Below are positions 1 through 11,019 of a stretch of DNA of 64,000 nt, one piece after another; positions within the stretch are counted from its first letter, which is position 1; the number at the start of each line of letters is the position of its first letter. Both the position numbers and the translations under genes were made by a program. The notes under the pieces are model-generated. The model saw only the letters and a program-made list of their open reading frames with translations, was not told the origin of the DNA and ran no database searches. This DNA comes from Phymatolithon calcareum (Eukaryota; Rhodophyta; Florideophyceae; Hapalidiales). The stretch lies in contig OZ345380.1 of the NCBI GenBank assembly GCA_977006965.1, forward strand, positions 992,001 to 1,056,000. The letters are read 5' to 3'.

Positions 1-855
1 CAATGCCAGCAGTGCGTTGATGGCGCAATTTACAAGAAAAAACGAATGAGGCTTTTTGGATGCATCCTTTGCCTAAACGTTTCTGCAACGCCACTGGTTC
101 TTTATGTAAAGGCCAATAAGATCGAGTAGTCTTACGTTGCGTCCCATTACATTGATGATGGAAACTTTTCCTGTCCCATCAAAAATATCCCAGAACCGTG
201 CTCTGCGATCTTAATGATTTCGAGCAGACGTTCGCAGCGCACCATGAGACTCTCCTACTCATGTCCTTCCTCATTTTTTACACGCATGATAGTTTCGGAG
301 GCTTTATTCATTTTGTTTGTATAAGCGAACGTGGTCCAGCAGTCCTCCGCTGCGTACCTCTACACTGTTGGGGGAAAATACGAGAAAGGTCTGGGTGCGC
401 AGGTTGGCACGTGTGATCGTCTTTCTGGAGAAATCGAAAAACGAGCTGGTTGCTACGGTCTGCAGTGCAGACCAATGTTCGGCGCATATTCAAATATCCT
501 AATAACGTCAATTGTAAGGCATATTGGATTAGTGCCTCGTGACTGAAGTCTTTTTGTTGCAAACTTCTTCGAGTGCCTGAACTGCAGAGCATTTTCATAC
601 TCTGAGTAGACTGCTTTCACTAGGACAAAGCACATAACTTATCTTTGATGCGGTTTTCCTGCAGCATTTTAGGGAAAACCTGATTCCCGTTTGCAGTTTC
701 CCTTCCAGTCTCATTGCAGGTAGCACTCAAACGTGCTTCAAATCTTTTTAAAGATCTGAGATCCTGTTTGAGGTTGCTGAGCAGACATTTACAGTACGCA
801 AGGAAACTCAGGGGTTTGTACGTTTTTACACTTCCCGCACTCCGCTTCTTGTCAT

Positions 856-958
856 CGCATTCATCTATGTTTTTTTCAATTGAACTTTATTTAAAAGCCT
901 CACAATCTTACGATTATACGGGCAAGGCTTCCTCAGTTGCTACCGCATTCATCTATGT
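856..958 (-). mobile_element. Short retroposed tail with 15-bp target-site duplication
   Basis: The 15-mer CGCATTCATCTATGT occurs exactly at 856-870 and again at 944-958, bracketing 73 bp. Read on the minus strand, that 73-bp insert ends in a run of six A next to the duplication and contains a small stem (AAGCCT...AGGCTT). Exact direct repeats around an A-tailed insert are the hallmark of target-primed retroposition, as in a severely 5'-truncated LINE or a SINE. The core recurs at 2173-2199 and 3329-3371 without equally clear duplications. The duplication is seen in the sequence. The mechanism is inferred. Confidence 0.6.
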
Positions 959-1996
959 GCTACATTCTCCTCTCCGTGCACCTTGCAGAATCGAGGAGAT
1001 ACTTCTACCAGCATTGGCCCCGCCGCTCGAATCCGACATGTGTAAATGTTCCGCTTATCTTTATTTTGACCGCATTTTCCTCGTAGCACCGGAACATGAA
1101 TTCTGTCCCAACTATTTTTCTGATGTGGATGCGGACGATTCAGTAGGCTGGATGAAAAAATGGTAGATCGGAAACAAATCAACAATGGAGTTGGAACATA
1201 CGCTGGCGCTTCGTTTGCACCCGATACTCCCGAAGACACTAGACGACTAGAAACTGTTCTCGGGCTTCTTCAACACAGACTTGAGTTCATGGAGCATTTT
1301 TGGACGCATATCACAGATTCAGTGACACTAAATTGCACGTCTGTGTGGCCAATCTTGAAAAAGGCAGTTCAGTGCGATTAATCCCCACGACGATGCGCCC
1401 AAATGTACATGCCTTTATTTCACTTGGACGCACCGTAGTTGGGACTAATAAGGGAGATAGAAAGCTAGAAGCAGTGTTATGCTGCTAGAGGTTTTCTACC
1501 TCGCTGATGGTCTCGCTGCCTGGCGGCTCATCTATCTGGTGAAGAAAACGACGTCTTGCTCGACCTCTAGCTCCTGCGAGGATAATTTATCTAACCATTC
1601 TGGATGTCCTCATGGTTGGGACCACTGTGCTGTGTGCGACTTAATTCCTTAGTCAAAAACACAAACCATGGGTTTGTTTCATCGATGTACTGCGAAACTG
1701 CATTTTATGCGTGGTTATAGAGTTGATGCTTTCTCTTGATACAGTGCTACACTGGAAGCACGACTGATGTCGCCGCATGGATGCCCTGGTGGTGCTGCGG
1801 TTCTCTTCTGAAAAGTTTTTTGCTTCTTTCATTTTTGCTATTGAACAAGTCGTTCGCCCGGTTATTCTAAAAGGTTTAATGTACTCCGTTTACACGATTC
1901 GGGCATGTCTCCTGGGCCGTGTAAAGGATTATGCTCCCAATCACCGCAAAGTCAAGCTGTAAGGCGATAGTGTGACATGTTTACGTAAAAATACCG

Positions 1997-2028
1997 CCTC
2001 CTTAATGCATACATATGCATTAAGGAGG
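1997..2028. repeat. Perfect palindrome, 15-bp arms
   Basis: CCTCCTTAATGCATA at 1997-2011 is followed by a 2-nt loop and its exact reverse complement at 2014-2028. It is intergenic, with no gene within 3 kb. Confidence 0.85.
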
Positions 2029-2152
2029 TTTTATGCACGTCAAATCCTCTCCCACTATGCAAAGTTGCCCTAAAATGCTGACGAAATGATTTCCACGTCA
2101 CGTAATTAGCCGTCAGTGTGACTAATTTGAAAAATGGCACGCCCATATGAGT

Positions 2153-2212
2153 TTTTTTACTGTACTATTATTAAAAGCCTCCGGGTAAGGCTTCCTCAAG
2201 AGCTGATTAGCT
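2153..2212 (-). mobile_element. Second copy of the A-tailed short repeat
   Basis: TTAAAAGCCT...AAGGCTTCCTCA is shared with the insert at 871-943. A run of seven T at 2153-2159 stands where that insert has its T run, which is a poly-A tail on the minus strand. A flanking ATATGAG/ATACGAG pair may be a worn target duplication, but this is weak. Confidence 0.35.
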
Positions 2213-3066
2213 TATACGAGCTCAGGTTCCTTATTTGGTATTCTTGTAATAAGCCCTTTTTTCCCTGATTGGTTATTAAAAAAGATCTTCATCTCTTTCC
2301 ACGATATCACGACAATAGCTTGTCCAGATCTTTCTCAGTCGCGATTCTGTTTTCCACTGCTGGTTCATATCCTGATAGGTCGCGTTCCAGGGTCTCGATG
2401 ACATGTCGGAACTTATCACCAGCTCTCTACAATCCTTGTTGAGACACCTGCGGAAATCTTCCACGCATGTATTGAACGACCAATGGCCTGTGTTTCACCT
2501 TCGAGAACTTAAGACTGCTGACAATTCTCTTGTCTTGTCATATGGCACGTTTTTCCTCTTTGACTCTAGACGTTCTCCTTTCATGATCAAAAAGTTTTTA
2601 ACGAAGTGTTACGGCAGTTTTGTTCGTTTGAATGTACTTCACCGCCTCGTCAGATGATTATCTGATTGTCATCGCGGCAATTTCGTTCCTTGCAAATTGC
2701 AGTTCCTGATTGTTTCTGCTCTCCATTGGTACACTCTCTCGTCTTTGCTCTCCGCAGCATTTTGAATGCTATGATTACTCTTCATTGGCGGGGAGCTTGG
2801 ATTCGACATAGCAAGCAGAGCCTATCGGCTCTTCCGCGCACCAAACGACCAAACATCTGATTGAAGAACGTTAGTTCCGCCTCTTGGCGACAAAGGACTG
2901 AGGCAGCTGCACCTTTTTTTGGGAAGGGAGATGTGCATATTCAAGTATTTATGCATACCTGCGATACTGCCGACCGCATGATGCCGCCAGTGCCCGGTTG
3001 GACCCTAAAAAGAGACGTCGAAGGGCGAGGCTCAAGGTCACATTGGCAATGTGAATACATTTCGCC

Positions 3067-3139
3067 GGGGATATTTGATGATTTTATTTTGAGAGCTCCC
3101 AAAGCCTCACCTTGGAGTAACGGGGCAGCTCTTGCGTAT
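3067..3139 (+). repeat. Dispersed repeat, copy 1 (pair at 20705-20778)
   Basis: The stretch around GGGGATATTTGATGATTTTA and GCCTCACCTTGGAG aligns with GGGGATATGTAAGGATTTG and GCCTCACCTAGGAG at 20705-20778, at roughly 70% identity by eye. Both copies sit near the end of a short open frame, so it may be the 3' end of a decayed mobile-element gene. Confidence 0.45.
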
Positions 3140-3328
3140 AGTCTCTAAGCTAAAGTCGTCTGGCTACTCAAAACGTTCTTGATTCGTAATTCTCTCCGGA
3201 CAAGAGCTCCTGTTACATTTCGCGGGGCAATGCGCCACTACCCCGGGGAATGTATTCCGGGCAGAGGTGACTCTCGACTTGACAATGCTGCACAATCGGA
3301 GCAACTCCTATGCTAGTTTATTTAATTG

Positions 3329-3371
3329 AAAAAGCCTCACATTCTTACGTGCAAGGCTTCCTCAGTCGCTA
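3329..3371 (-). mobile_element. Third copy of the short repeat core
   Basis: AAAAAGCCTCAC, then TTCTTACG and GCAAGGCTTCCTCAG, follow the copy at 893-940 closely. No clear flanking duplication is visible, so this may be an older insertion. Confidence 0.4.
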
Positions 3372-5387
3372 CTTCCATTGTATAGTCCGTTGAAGCCTAC
3401 CTCCTGTTATAAGCGGTGGGAATCTTTCAATCCTACACCATCCTATCTCCTTTGTGGTGCTGTTGTGGGTTCACTGTGGCCCACAGCGAACCCTTGTGGA
3501 CTCCCCACTGCCAGACGTCGAGTGCTTTGAAGAGACGCACCTTACTCCACCAATGTTATGATTTCCTATAACACCTCTGTGTGATCATATTGCCCTTCGG
3601 TGTCAGAGTGCGTCTGACAAGATCGTCATCGACCGGGGACACTAAAGTCTACTTCAATTATCCGTTGGCCGTGGCTCTACTAGGAGGCAGTTTTTCCAAT
3701 ACATTTCATGGCACTGGTATATACCTCTCTCAGTCAAAGGCCTGAAAATCCGAAATATATTCAGCAGCAGGAAAAAGCGTACAACAGATCTCTTATTCGC
3801 TTGACTGACTGCACATCCGTGTAAAATCATATCTTCTTCATATCGAGTTGGAGAGTCCAAAGGGATAACGCACAGCTCTACAGTATGCTTCCGCGTCTCC
3901 TTTAATATCTTCGTTCCTGCTCACGAAAACAATAATTGAGACGCGGCACTAGAAGTTTGCGATATCCTTAAGGAGTCAAGAGCTCTTTGAGTCTGAAGGG
4001 AGACACTTTGGCAGGCATGTTCTGTAAGCGGCGCGAAATGCTGGAAACGAACATAGTCGGCCTGGAGCTTGGTGACGAACATTCAGCTCGGGCAATTAAT
4101 GATCGCTATAGTGGGACTGATTACCCCAACATCTTTCTCGTCCATGCCATCTGCTGCACTGCTTCAGTTAGAGACTCATGTATTTTGTTGGATGCTGCAT
4201 TTCCCGCGCGTCGAGGGCTTAAGTTCGCTCCATTCTACCCCATGCATTGCGACATAAATTACAGTACAGGGGTTTTTACATTTAGATAGGACAGATTCCG
4301 GAACTGGCTTGACACACTAGAGAAATTCATGATGTGATGTGCAGCGCTCGTCCATCTTGCACATCTATGACTAATGGTCGTTTTTTTAAGGAAACAAATG
4401 AAATATATTACAGTTCTTGAAAATCGTTACAACCGTCTAAGCAAATCGATTCTTTTTGCCTCCGATGAAAACAGCAGTGCGCGCCATATGCTTAAAAATG
4501 ACTGCACAGGCTGCATCTATGATTAATCTGGATCCCACCCCAGAGTGTCAAGAATGAAGAAGTTTGAGTTGCAGAATTCAAAAGGTCAATACAAGGAAAT
4601 ACCTTTAAGTTGATGTCGCGAGGGGAGAGGAAATTGTCACTCTATATTTCAGGTGCTCAAAGCCTGAACGCACCAACGCAAAAAATATTCTTAAGAGCTG
4701 CTCCAATCCGTGTTTTGAAGAACACTGACTCTTCTATCAGGCTGTCGTTGTTTCAGTAAACTTTTACTCAATTCTACAAACAACGTACTGAATATCACGA
4801 TTGTGTATTACCGTTGCTTTCCCAAATCTTTGAATCTCCTCACAATTTGAGAATGGCTCTTTGCATCCGAACGCTGTTAGCATCGGGAAGATGAGCAGAA
4901 ACATAAACATTAGCTTACCTCCTGGTAATACCAACGTCAAGGGATAATTGTGCCCAGCAGGAACTTCCCGTGATGCCTGCTGATCCCATAAACGCCAGTC
5001 TTTCTCCTTTCAACCAATCATCAAGTACCGTATAAGACTGCAACCTTTGTTGGAACGTTTCTTCACGGATGCCCAACTTCACTAAAATGTCGACGTAGCG
5101 CACATCAGTCGAAAGATATGCAGTCATTAAGTTGTCTCGGTCGCAAAAAAATCGGCAGAATGAATTTAGTTAAACAAGGGCATCGACCGATAGCAGATAT
5201 TAACAAAACTCGGGAACAGTTGGCATGGAAAAATCCTCCTGACCCATACCAATGAACGATTCACCAAAAGGGAGTTGCAGGTTCACCGTAGTCGCTTACA
5301 ACAAATTTTTCTACTTACAGTCATCGATGCATTCATCTCGCTCGCAAACATGGAAAAACCAAATGTCATCGACCGACTTGTGAGTCC

Positions 5388-6713
5388 TCAGTTTGCATCC
5401 ACTGCCGCATCTCCGTCGTCCTTAGACCCTTGCACGAGCCGCTCGTTCCAGCGGAGACAAGAGCTGATACTGCGGAACCAGTCATTCGTGGCATCGATTT
5501 TGCTAAACGTCGGGACAAACCAGGACGAAACCGAAACTATAACTCTATCGCCCTTCATCAATTCCATTCGATGCCGGCCATCAAATGACACCCACGCCGA
5601 TGCACGCGAGTCATCAGGCACCTTAATTTGAAGCGTGACATAGTCGGGGAACAAAACGGGGCGAAAAGAAAGTGAATGTGGACAAATCGGAGTAAACAAA
5701 ATTCCAGGAACACCTGGATGTACCATACTGCCACCCGCCGACAGATTGTACGCAGTGGACCCCGTGGGAGTGGCGACAATAAGTCCATCTGCTTGCACGC
5801 GTGTTACGGGGCAATCATCACAAAACACTTCGAGATTACTGAGGTAGGGGGCAGGACCACGGTCGATAACAAGTTCGTTGAGAACATGGTATTCAGCATT
5901 TGGAGTGATTGCATCTGCAATCTCCTCTTCCAGCAGCATATTCTGCTCAAAATTTCGGAAACATGGACTGCGATCGCCGTCACGCTGCACAGGTTTGCGC
6001 ACAACCTCACACTTGAGACGCATGCGCATAGTGACATTTGTTCCGCGTCCATTGAGAATATCCGCGATATGACGTTGATGATCGGAGAATTCAAACGGGG
6101 TGAGAAAACCGAGTGAGCCCATGTTAAACGGCATGACGGGAGGCACTGCACGAGGGAAGAGAGTACTGACAACGTGCAAAATGAGTCCATCACCCCCAAG
6201 ACACACGACTAGATGAACATCATCGACAACGGCACCGTCGCGAGTCAACAAAACTTGGGCACCCTCTGGAGCAATGTCCATAAGCTCAGCTTCTACTAGT
6301 ACCTCGACGTTATGCACGTCCATGAGATAGTTCGATAACTTTGGCAATGCGGCACGGGCTTTCTTGCTGTGCGGTGTTGCAGCTACAAGTACACGGTTCG
6401 GAGGCGATTCCCAGGCGACGGAAACACGACGACGACGCGGAGTGGCATGGAGGGCACCGACCTCGGCGTGATGCACGCTGCATTCGGCCTTGCTGTCATC
6501 GCGAAAATGATGCGTGACAAGCACACGGCCTGGAGAACCGGAAGCACAACTGGCGGAAGAGCTGGCGGCAGTAGGTGGTGTGTGTGAACCTGATAGAGGG
6601 ATATCGGCCACGGGCAGAGTTCCATTTGTCGTAGGGGACATGGAATCGAGCGTGAGACGCGAAGGTGCAGTGTCCGGAATTGTAATTTCCATGGCACGAG
6701 GAACAAAAGGCAT
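5388..6713 (-). CDS. NAD kinase (ATP-NAD kinase family)
   Basis: Encodes a 441-residue NAD kinase, which phosphorylates NAD to NADP with ATP. The family fingerprints are all visible. GGDG at residues 173-176 is the phosphate-binding and catalytic motif. FNMGSLGFLTPF follows, then an NE pair near 279-280, and TPTGSTAYNLSAGG at about 315-328. The first 100 residues are Ser/Pro/Thr-rich and poorly conserved, and no clean transit peptide is visible, so a cytosolic form is the simplest reading. The ATG at 6713 is the first in frame, and a second ATG seven codons on (6692) is an alternative. It is transcribed away from uS10m across a 1.5-kb gap. The family call is firm. The compartment is not. Confidence 0.93.
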   Translation of the reverse strand: MPFVPRAMEITIPDTAPSRLTLDSMSPTTNGTLPVADIPLSGSHTPPTAASSSASCASGSPGRVLVTHHFRDDSKAECSVHHAEVGALHATPRRRRVSVAWESPPNRVLVAATPHSKKARAALPKLSNYLMDVHNVEVLVEAELMDIAPEGAQVLLTRDGAVVDDVHLVVCLGGDGLILHVVSTLFPRAVPPVMPFNMGSLGFLTPFEFSDHQRHIADILNGRGTNVTMRMRLKCEVVRKPVQRDGDRSPCFRNFEQNMLLEEEIADAITPNAEYHVLNELVIDRGPAPYLSNLEVFCDDCPVTRVQADGLIVATPTGSTAYNLSAGGSMVHPGVPGILFTPICPHSLSFRPVLFPDYVTLQIKVPDDSRASAWVSFDGRHRMELMKGDRVIVSVSSWFVPTFSKIDATNDWFRSISSCLRWNERLVQGSKDDGDAAVDAN

Positions 6714-7296
6714 ACGTTAGACGGTTCCAGGGAAGGATGAATCGTCAAGATTCGCACAGGTCGTGAGTTGACGGATTTATAGCGCTTGCGCACAGCGGCA
6801 AGAGTGACAAGAACTGACTTGAATGTGGAAGATTGCTGTGTGAATCGGTGCGATGTTGCGAACGGAATTGGTTCTGTAGGTGGACGGGGGCGTCCGGACG
6901 GCGCCGGGGCCGGGGCCCCTTTATGTAGAGAATCCAAGCTTGGATGCGAAGTAGCGTGGGACCCTAAGCGAGAGCAGCGGCGCAGTTTGGGATTCCTGAT
7001 ACACGGTTGAAATTTACTGTACGCGTATTTCTTCGCGACTGAAGAGATGATGGCAGCATGTAGAATTATCGATGCAGGGTACACGTGTGCGTGCACTATG
7101 GGAAGTGCCAGCAACGGAAGGATGCGAGATTTTAATTGGATTTCATCGTATCTTCAAATGCTCCGTGATGCCTCTTGAGGCAATTGAAAAGCAGGCAATT
7201 CAGCGCGCATTGATTGCGCATCCGTGCTGAAGTGCGCACAGCCAGTGCAGATGGGAATAACATTTTTCGCGCGTTTGCTTGTAGGAACGGCGTCGT

Positions 7297-7318
7297 TAAG
7301 GGCCATGGATGGCCCTTA
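7297..7318. repeat. Hairpin, 10-bp arms
   Basis: TAAGGGCCAT and its exact reverse complement are separated by GG. It lies 0.6 kb upstream of the NAD kinase start on the divergent side. Confidence 0.7.
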
Positions 7319-7877
7319 CGATGTCGTTTATTGTGTCGTCTGAAGGAATGGGAAGCAGTCGTCATGTTTTATCAGGATACGATACACTAGGGGCAAATCC
7401 CTGTGATAGTAAAGTCGTGATGCTGTCGTTCTTTCTCTACGCTTCATACGCCAGAGTCTCCATGTGGCACAGTGTTCGTGCTATGAGGCTTAGAAGGTTG
7501 GACTGGACAGGAACAGGCATCTTCTAACATGAGCAGGTACAGTACTTGTTGAAACTGTTCCGTGGAAGTAACAGTATTGTTCTCTTCACACATTACGGTA
7601 TTAAATGCAGATGCTCACGGAGGCTCAGCCTCAGTTATGGCATGAGGGAAGGAAGGAGAAATTGAAAATGCATTAGCGAAATTTTCTCTGCAAGCGCGAA
7701 CGTCATTTTGTGTGGACCAAGAAATACTAGAATTAAGACGAGGAACCTCGCACTTCAAATTAAATTTCTAGAGATGTCATTAAAGAAGATGACCGTGAGT
7801 CATGCGGGAAGCGTTCCATGCATCAACTGAGCCACGTGTAAAAAAACACTGGGGAAGGGCAGGCTTGCACTACTAGT

Positions 7878-7906
7878 GTATATATGCCTTAGTAAGGCAT
7901 ATATAC
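7878..7906. repeat. Perfect palindrome, 14-bp arms, 1-nt loop
   Basis: GTATATATGCCTTA, G, then the exact reverse complement. An outer pair ACTAGTG/CACTAGT (about 7873 and 7918) flanks it with a short unpaired stretch on one side. It lies about 317 nt before the uS10m start codon. Confidence 0.85.
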
Positions 7907-8222
7907 TTTTGTCGTTCCACTAGTCACGCCGATGATGCCGTTTTTGCACAGCCTTTTCATTGCTATTCTCATCATCAATTTCAGAACAGCACCGCTCGGT
8001 TGGATTGCGGTGAAGGCTTTTCCTCACCAAGGTTCACGGCGGTCGTAGTCTCGGAAAAAACTTTTAAATATTTTGTAATTTATAACCAATGAAATCATCT
8101 TAGTCTCTGACCAATTATTTTTTCGCAATTGTCCAGCTTGATTGGGATGACGACGATCCCGCAGAGGTGCACCAGACAACATCTCGCCGACTTGCAGTCT
8201 GCGCGTCAGACTCCGGCGCGCC

Positions 8223-8762
8223 ATGGCCTCACAAGGGTCGCGCGCCCTGGATCCGTTCGCTAGGCGGATAAAATTCCGCATGCAAACGCAGGACGTTCGA
8301 AAATTTCTGATATCCGATGCCGTCCGCCGCGCCGAGGGCGCTCTAGAGCGCGCTGGTGGTAAATTCGTGCGTGGAGCCTCGCCGCGCAAGCGAATCAAGC
8401 GTTGGTGCGTCAACCGGTCACCACATGTGAACAAAACGAGCAGAGAGCATTTTTGGATGATCACACACACACGTATTGTGGAATGGGATGCAGGCAAGGA
8501 TGTCGACATCGATGCCCCCTCCGTCATCGCCATGAACTTGCCGGGGATTATGGCCACTAGAGTTGAAGATAATATGCCTGCTTTGATGGCGCTTCCAGTC
8601 GCTTGGGACTTGTTGCATCCGTCCAAGGAGACGCTGCAGAATGCCGCTGCCGCCGAGGCTGCGGAGGCCGCGGCTCGTGGCGACTTTGATGAGGCTGTGG
8701 CCATCACTGAGCGGGCAGCGGCGACCGAGGATGCTGTCGACAGTGAGAAGAAGCATGCGTGA
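8223..8762 (+). CDS. Mitochondrial small-subunit ribosomal protein uS10m
   Basis: A 179-residue protein whose middle (about residues 45-110) matches ribosomal protein S10. It has KRIKRWCVNRSPHVNKTSREHFWMITH-type sequence, with the Arg-Ser-Pro-His and Lys-Thr-Ser-Arg-Glu-His signature that contacts 16S-type rRNA. The last 40 residues form an Ala/Glu-rich helical tail not present in bacterial S10. Cytosolic eS10 is unrelated, and the divergent ends favour the mitochondrial S10 over the plastid one, although the first 35 residues are only a modest targeting sequence (basic, Arg/Ser/Ala). The ATG at 8223 sits in a good context (CCATGG). It stands alone, tail-to-tail with the next gene. Confidence 0.8.
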   Translation: MASQGSRALDPFARRIKFRMQTQDVRKFLISDAVRRAEGALERAGGKFVRGASPRKRIKRWCVNRSPHVNKTSREHFWMITHTRIVEWDAGKDVDIDAPSVIAMNLPGIMATRVEDNMPALMALPVAWDLLHPSKETLQNAAAAEAAEAAARGDFDEAVAITERAAATEDAVDSEKKHA

Positions 8763-9042
8763 GCGTGCAGTAGGGCGGACGATATACCATGTGTACTATA
8801 AAAGTTTCAAAGGGGTTTTTGGCAAGGTTATTTCAATGCTGAGGAAGGGGAATTCTTTCTACATTGAAGAACCAATTTGTCGTGAAAACTATTACGTCCT
8901 GTTTATTGCTCAAATGCTCAGTCAATCGAGCAAGCTTCGACAAGCACACGCCTTATCTCCAACTATCCACTTCAACGGGCGTTTGAGATACAAAGAAACA
9001 AAGACAAATACACAATGTCAAACAAATAAGCTCCTCATCCCC

Positions 9043-9921
9043 CTACTCCGCCGCCGCAATGATACCCGCAGCTCTCTGTGCCTCCTGCATAGCCTCAACC
9101 GTCGGATTAGTATTGTACGGCAATTCCGGCGCATTAGCTCCCTTAGGTCGCTTATAACCGGTAATCTTCGGCTTCTCATCGCTCTTCCAAAACGCAATTT
9201 CAGTTTCCTTCTTCTTCATAAAGTCGAAAGCTCCAACAGACCCAAGATAATCCGTTCCCGCAATCTCACTCTGCGGCTTCCCAGTCGGCGTAAGGAAAGG
9301 TATCTGTTTCATCCGCTCAGCCTGCGCATGCAGTCTATCATGCTGTCCATCAAGCGTGAGCAAGAAGCTCTCCGACAGTCCCTCCTCGCGCATTTGGTTG
9401 CGCAGTGTGGCGTTGAAATCCATACGTGTGAGCATGGCGCCACGTTCCTGGGCGGACTGGTCGCGGAACGCGATGAAAGCATCCTCTGCGACGGACTCGT
9501 TGTTCACGTCCGTGAAAGTCTCCGAGGCAAATTTGGGATCTTTGTAATTCGCGTCCCACGGGTACATTTCACCATTAGACTCTGCGATACGGGGGTCGGG
9601 AGGGGATGACGGGTCTCTTGCGAGCACACCGTCGGCGATCTGTGGAACGCCCTCGAGAGGGACGGCGACTGCGCCCTTTGCAGTGCGACCGAGCACGGCG
9701 TCTGCATCGCTCTCCGGTACACCCTTCACGAAATCGGCGGCTACGCGGAACTTATCAACGTAGTACTGACCGACATGCCCTTTCGTGCGGTCTTTCGAAT
9801 AGGAATAATCACCGTACTTCATCGTTGTGGCGCGCTTGGCCGGACGCGACCCGCATGAGCGCAACTCGCCTCCAACTGCAAAGGCATTTGTGCCAACGCT
9901 CGGAGCGCTTAAAAACGCCAT
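9043..9921 (-). CDS. Plastid-targeted protein of unknown function
   Basis: The 292-residue product from the first in-frame ATG at 9921 begins MAFLSAPSVG. A Ser/Ala/Arg-rich stretch follows, ending RATTMKYG near residue 35. That is the look of a red algal plastid transit peptide with cleavage close to MKYG. The mature part has no membrane segment, no Cys pairs and no catalytic motif I recognise. It is rich in Asp, Lys and Tyr and looks extended (MYPWDANYKDPKF, FRDQSAQERGAML). This would suit a structural or linker protein of the thylakoid or phycobilisome, but that is a guess. The frame is open 29 codons further upstream to 10008, but only through a GTG, so I reject that extension. Confidence 0.6.
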   Translation of the reverse strand: MAFLSAPSVGTNAFAVGGELRSCGSRPAKRATTMKYGDYSYSKDRTKGHVGQYYVDKFRVAADFVKGVPESDADAVLGRTAKGAVAVPLEGVPQIADGVLARDPSSPPDPRIAESNGEMYPWDANYKDPKFASETFTDVNNESVAEDAFIAFRDQSAQERGAMLTRMDFNATLRNQMREEGLSESFLLTLDGQHDRLHAQAERMKQIPFLTPTGKPQSEIAGTDYLGSVGAFDFMKKKETEIAFWKSDEKPKITGYKRPKGANAPELPYNTNPTVEAMQEAQRAAGIIAAAE

Positions 9922-10254
9922 CCTTGTCAATGTGGAGAGCAGCGTGTGAAAGCGGGCAAATGCTAACCTCAACCCCTTGCGAACGTAGTCGTGGGGAACA
10001 AAGTTCACGAGTGGCTGTATGGGAGTGGAGAGATTGATGAGACTTCATTCGTGTGAACGAGGTTTCAGAGCGAGCTCCGAGCCGAGCGCTGTGATTATGT
10101 TATGATTTGAGCACGATTTTTATACAGCGAATCTATAAATTATCATACATATGGTACATGCCACAATCCGTGCTTACAGTAATTTTCGCAGTAGTACTCT
10201 CCAACCTGATATCATAGTTCTAGAGCAACACGGTTCCTCTCACGACTTAACCTT

Positions 10255-11019
10255 TTACGAAGAACCAGTTCCTGCAAAGGGATCAGGTATAGCATTATTA
10301 GGCTTGCCGTTCCTAGTCACTCCTTTCCCGTTCGGAAGAGTAATTCCACCATCATTTGCGTCGAGCGCGCGCTCAAAGTACAACTGCAGAGTGAACTTTC
10401 TTCGGTCAGGGTCCCAATTCGTATAAAATCGTCCTTCACTCCTGTCAATTTTCTTATTCGGAATACGAAAACCAACAGTCTCGTACGGCGTAGCTGCGAA
10501 CAAAATGTACTGATACTTCGGGTCTGGTTTCTGCACTTTTTGCTCGAACACTGACATGAATCGATGTCTCGGCTGGAAACCATCCTTAATTTCCGGGTAT
10601 CGAATCTGAAACAGCAAGCTCAGTTGTCTAGTAACCGGGTCGCGCTGTTTAGTAATTTCGTATCCCGGCCGTCCGATTTTCACGGTCGGAATTCGTGTAG
10701 TTCGTGATATACCCGGCCGAGGAGCGGCCGTGCCGGAAGTTCCGCCGCTTCGCGTCTCGAGCGCTGCGCGCCGTCGCAAATTGTTCTGGTGACGCCGTCC
10801 CTGAGTATGTGCGAGATAGTTCCCCTCATTGGAGTGCAGCGTAAGACAGAGCTTACATTCGTACGTGCCGAGATGATTTCGCATGAAATAGGGGTCCTTC
10901 TTCAGGTCTATTGTCTCTAGCGTTAACTGCCGCAGGCGCTCGCGACGTGCCAGCTTCTCGTGGTCTTCGGAGGCGACTCCGCCGCCTCCTGTTTTCGAGC
11001 CCCAGTCGCGATGCGCCAT
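10255..11019 (-). CDS. SF3A2: Splicing factor 3A subunit 2 (SF3A2/Prp11)
   Basis: A 254-residue subunit of the SF3a complex of the U2 snRNP, needed for prespliceosome assembly in the nucleus. The N-terminus MAHRDWGSKTGGGGVAS is the strongly conserved start of the family. Residues 53-78 carry the U1-type zinc finger, with Cys55, Cys58, His71 and His77, followed by GRRHQNNL. The central part (IKDGFQPRHRFMSVFEQKVQ, YETVGFRIPN) matches the conserved SF3A2 core. The protein ends soon after that core. It lacks the long proline-rich tail of the animal protein and is close to yeast Prp11 in length. The start is divergent from the WRAP73-like gene, with a 47-nt palindrome between them. Its presence is consistent with splicing being retained despite few introns. 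Confidence 0.95.
   Translation of the reverse strand: MAHRDWGSKTGGGGVASEDHEKLARRERLRQLTLETIDLKKDPYFMRNHLGTYECKLCLTLHSNEGNYLAHTQGRRHQNNLRRRAALETRSGGTSGTAAPRPGISRTTRIPTVKIGRPGYEITKQRDPVTRQLSLLFQIRYPEIKDGFQPRHRFMSVFEQKVQKPDPKYQYILFAATPYETVGFRIPNKKIDRSEGRFYTNWDPDRRKFTLQLYFERALDANDGGITLPNGKGVTRNGKPNNAIPDPFAGTGSS

Larger units (their letters stand above)
1..5387. other. Gene-free repeat-rich intergenic region
   Basis: No reading frame here resembles a known protein. All frames are short, and many of them lack an ATG. Three related copies of a small sequence containing AAAGCCTCAC and GCAAGGCTTCCTCAG occur near 893, 2173 and 3329. One palindrome lies at 1997-2028. Positions 3067-3139 resemble 20705-20778, which suggests remnants of a common mobile element. 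The rest I cannot assign. It looks like decayed transposon and intergenic sequence upstream of the first gene island. Confidence 0.6.
6714..8222. other. Divergent intergenic region between NAD kinase and uS10m
   Basis: There is no supported gene in these 1.5 kb. It contains a GC-rich stretch at 6886-6922 with GGCGCCGGGGCC-type sequence, a hairpin at 7297-7318 and a perfect palindrome at 7878-7906. It must hold the promoters of both flanking genes. I see no recognisable motif beyond the hairpins. Confidence 0.5.

Noticed and set aside
9922-10008. N-terminal extension of the plastid protein
   Set aside because: It begins at GTG, and the product from the ATG at 9921 has a proper transit-peptide start.
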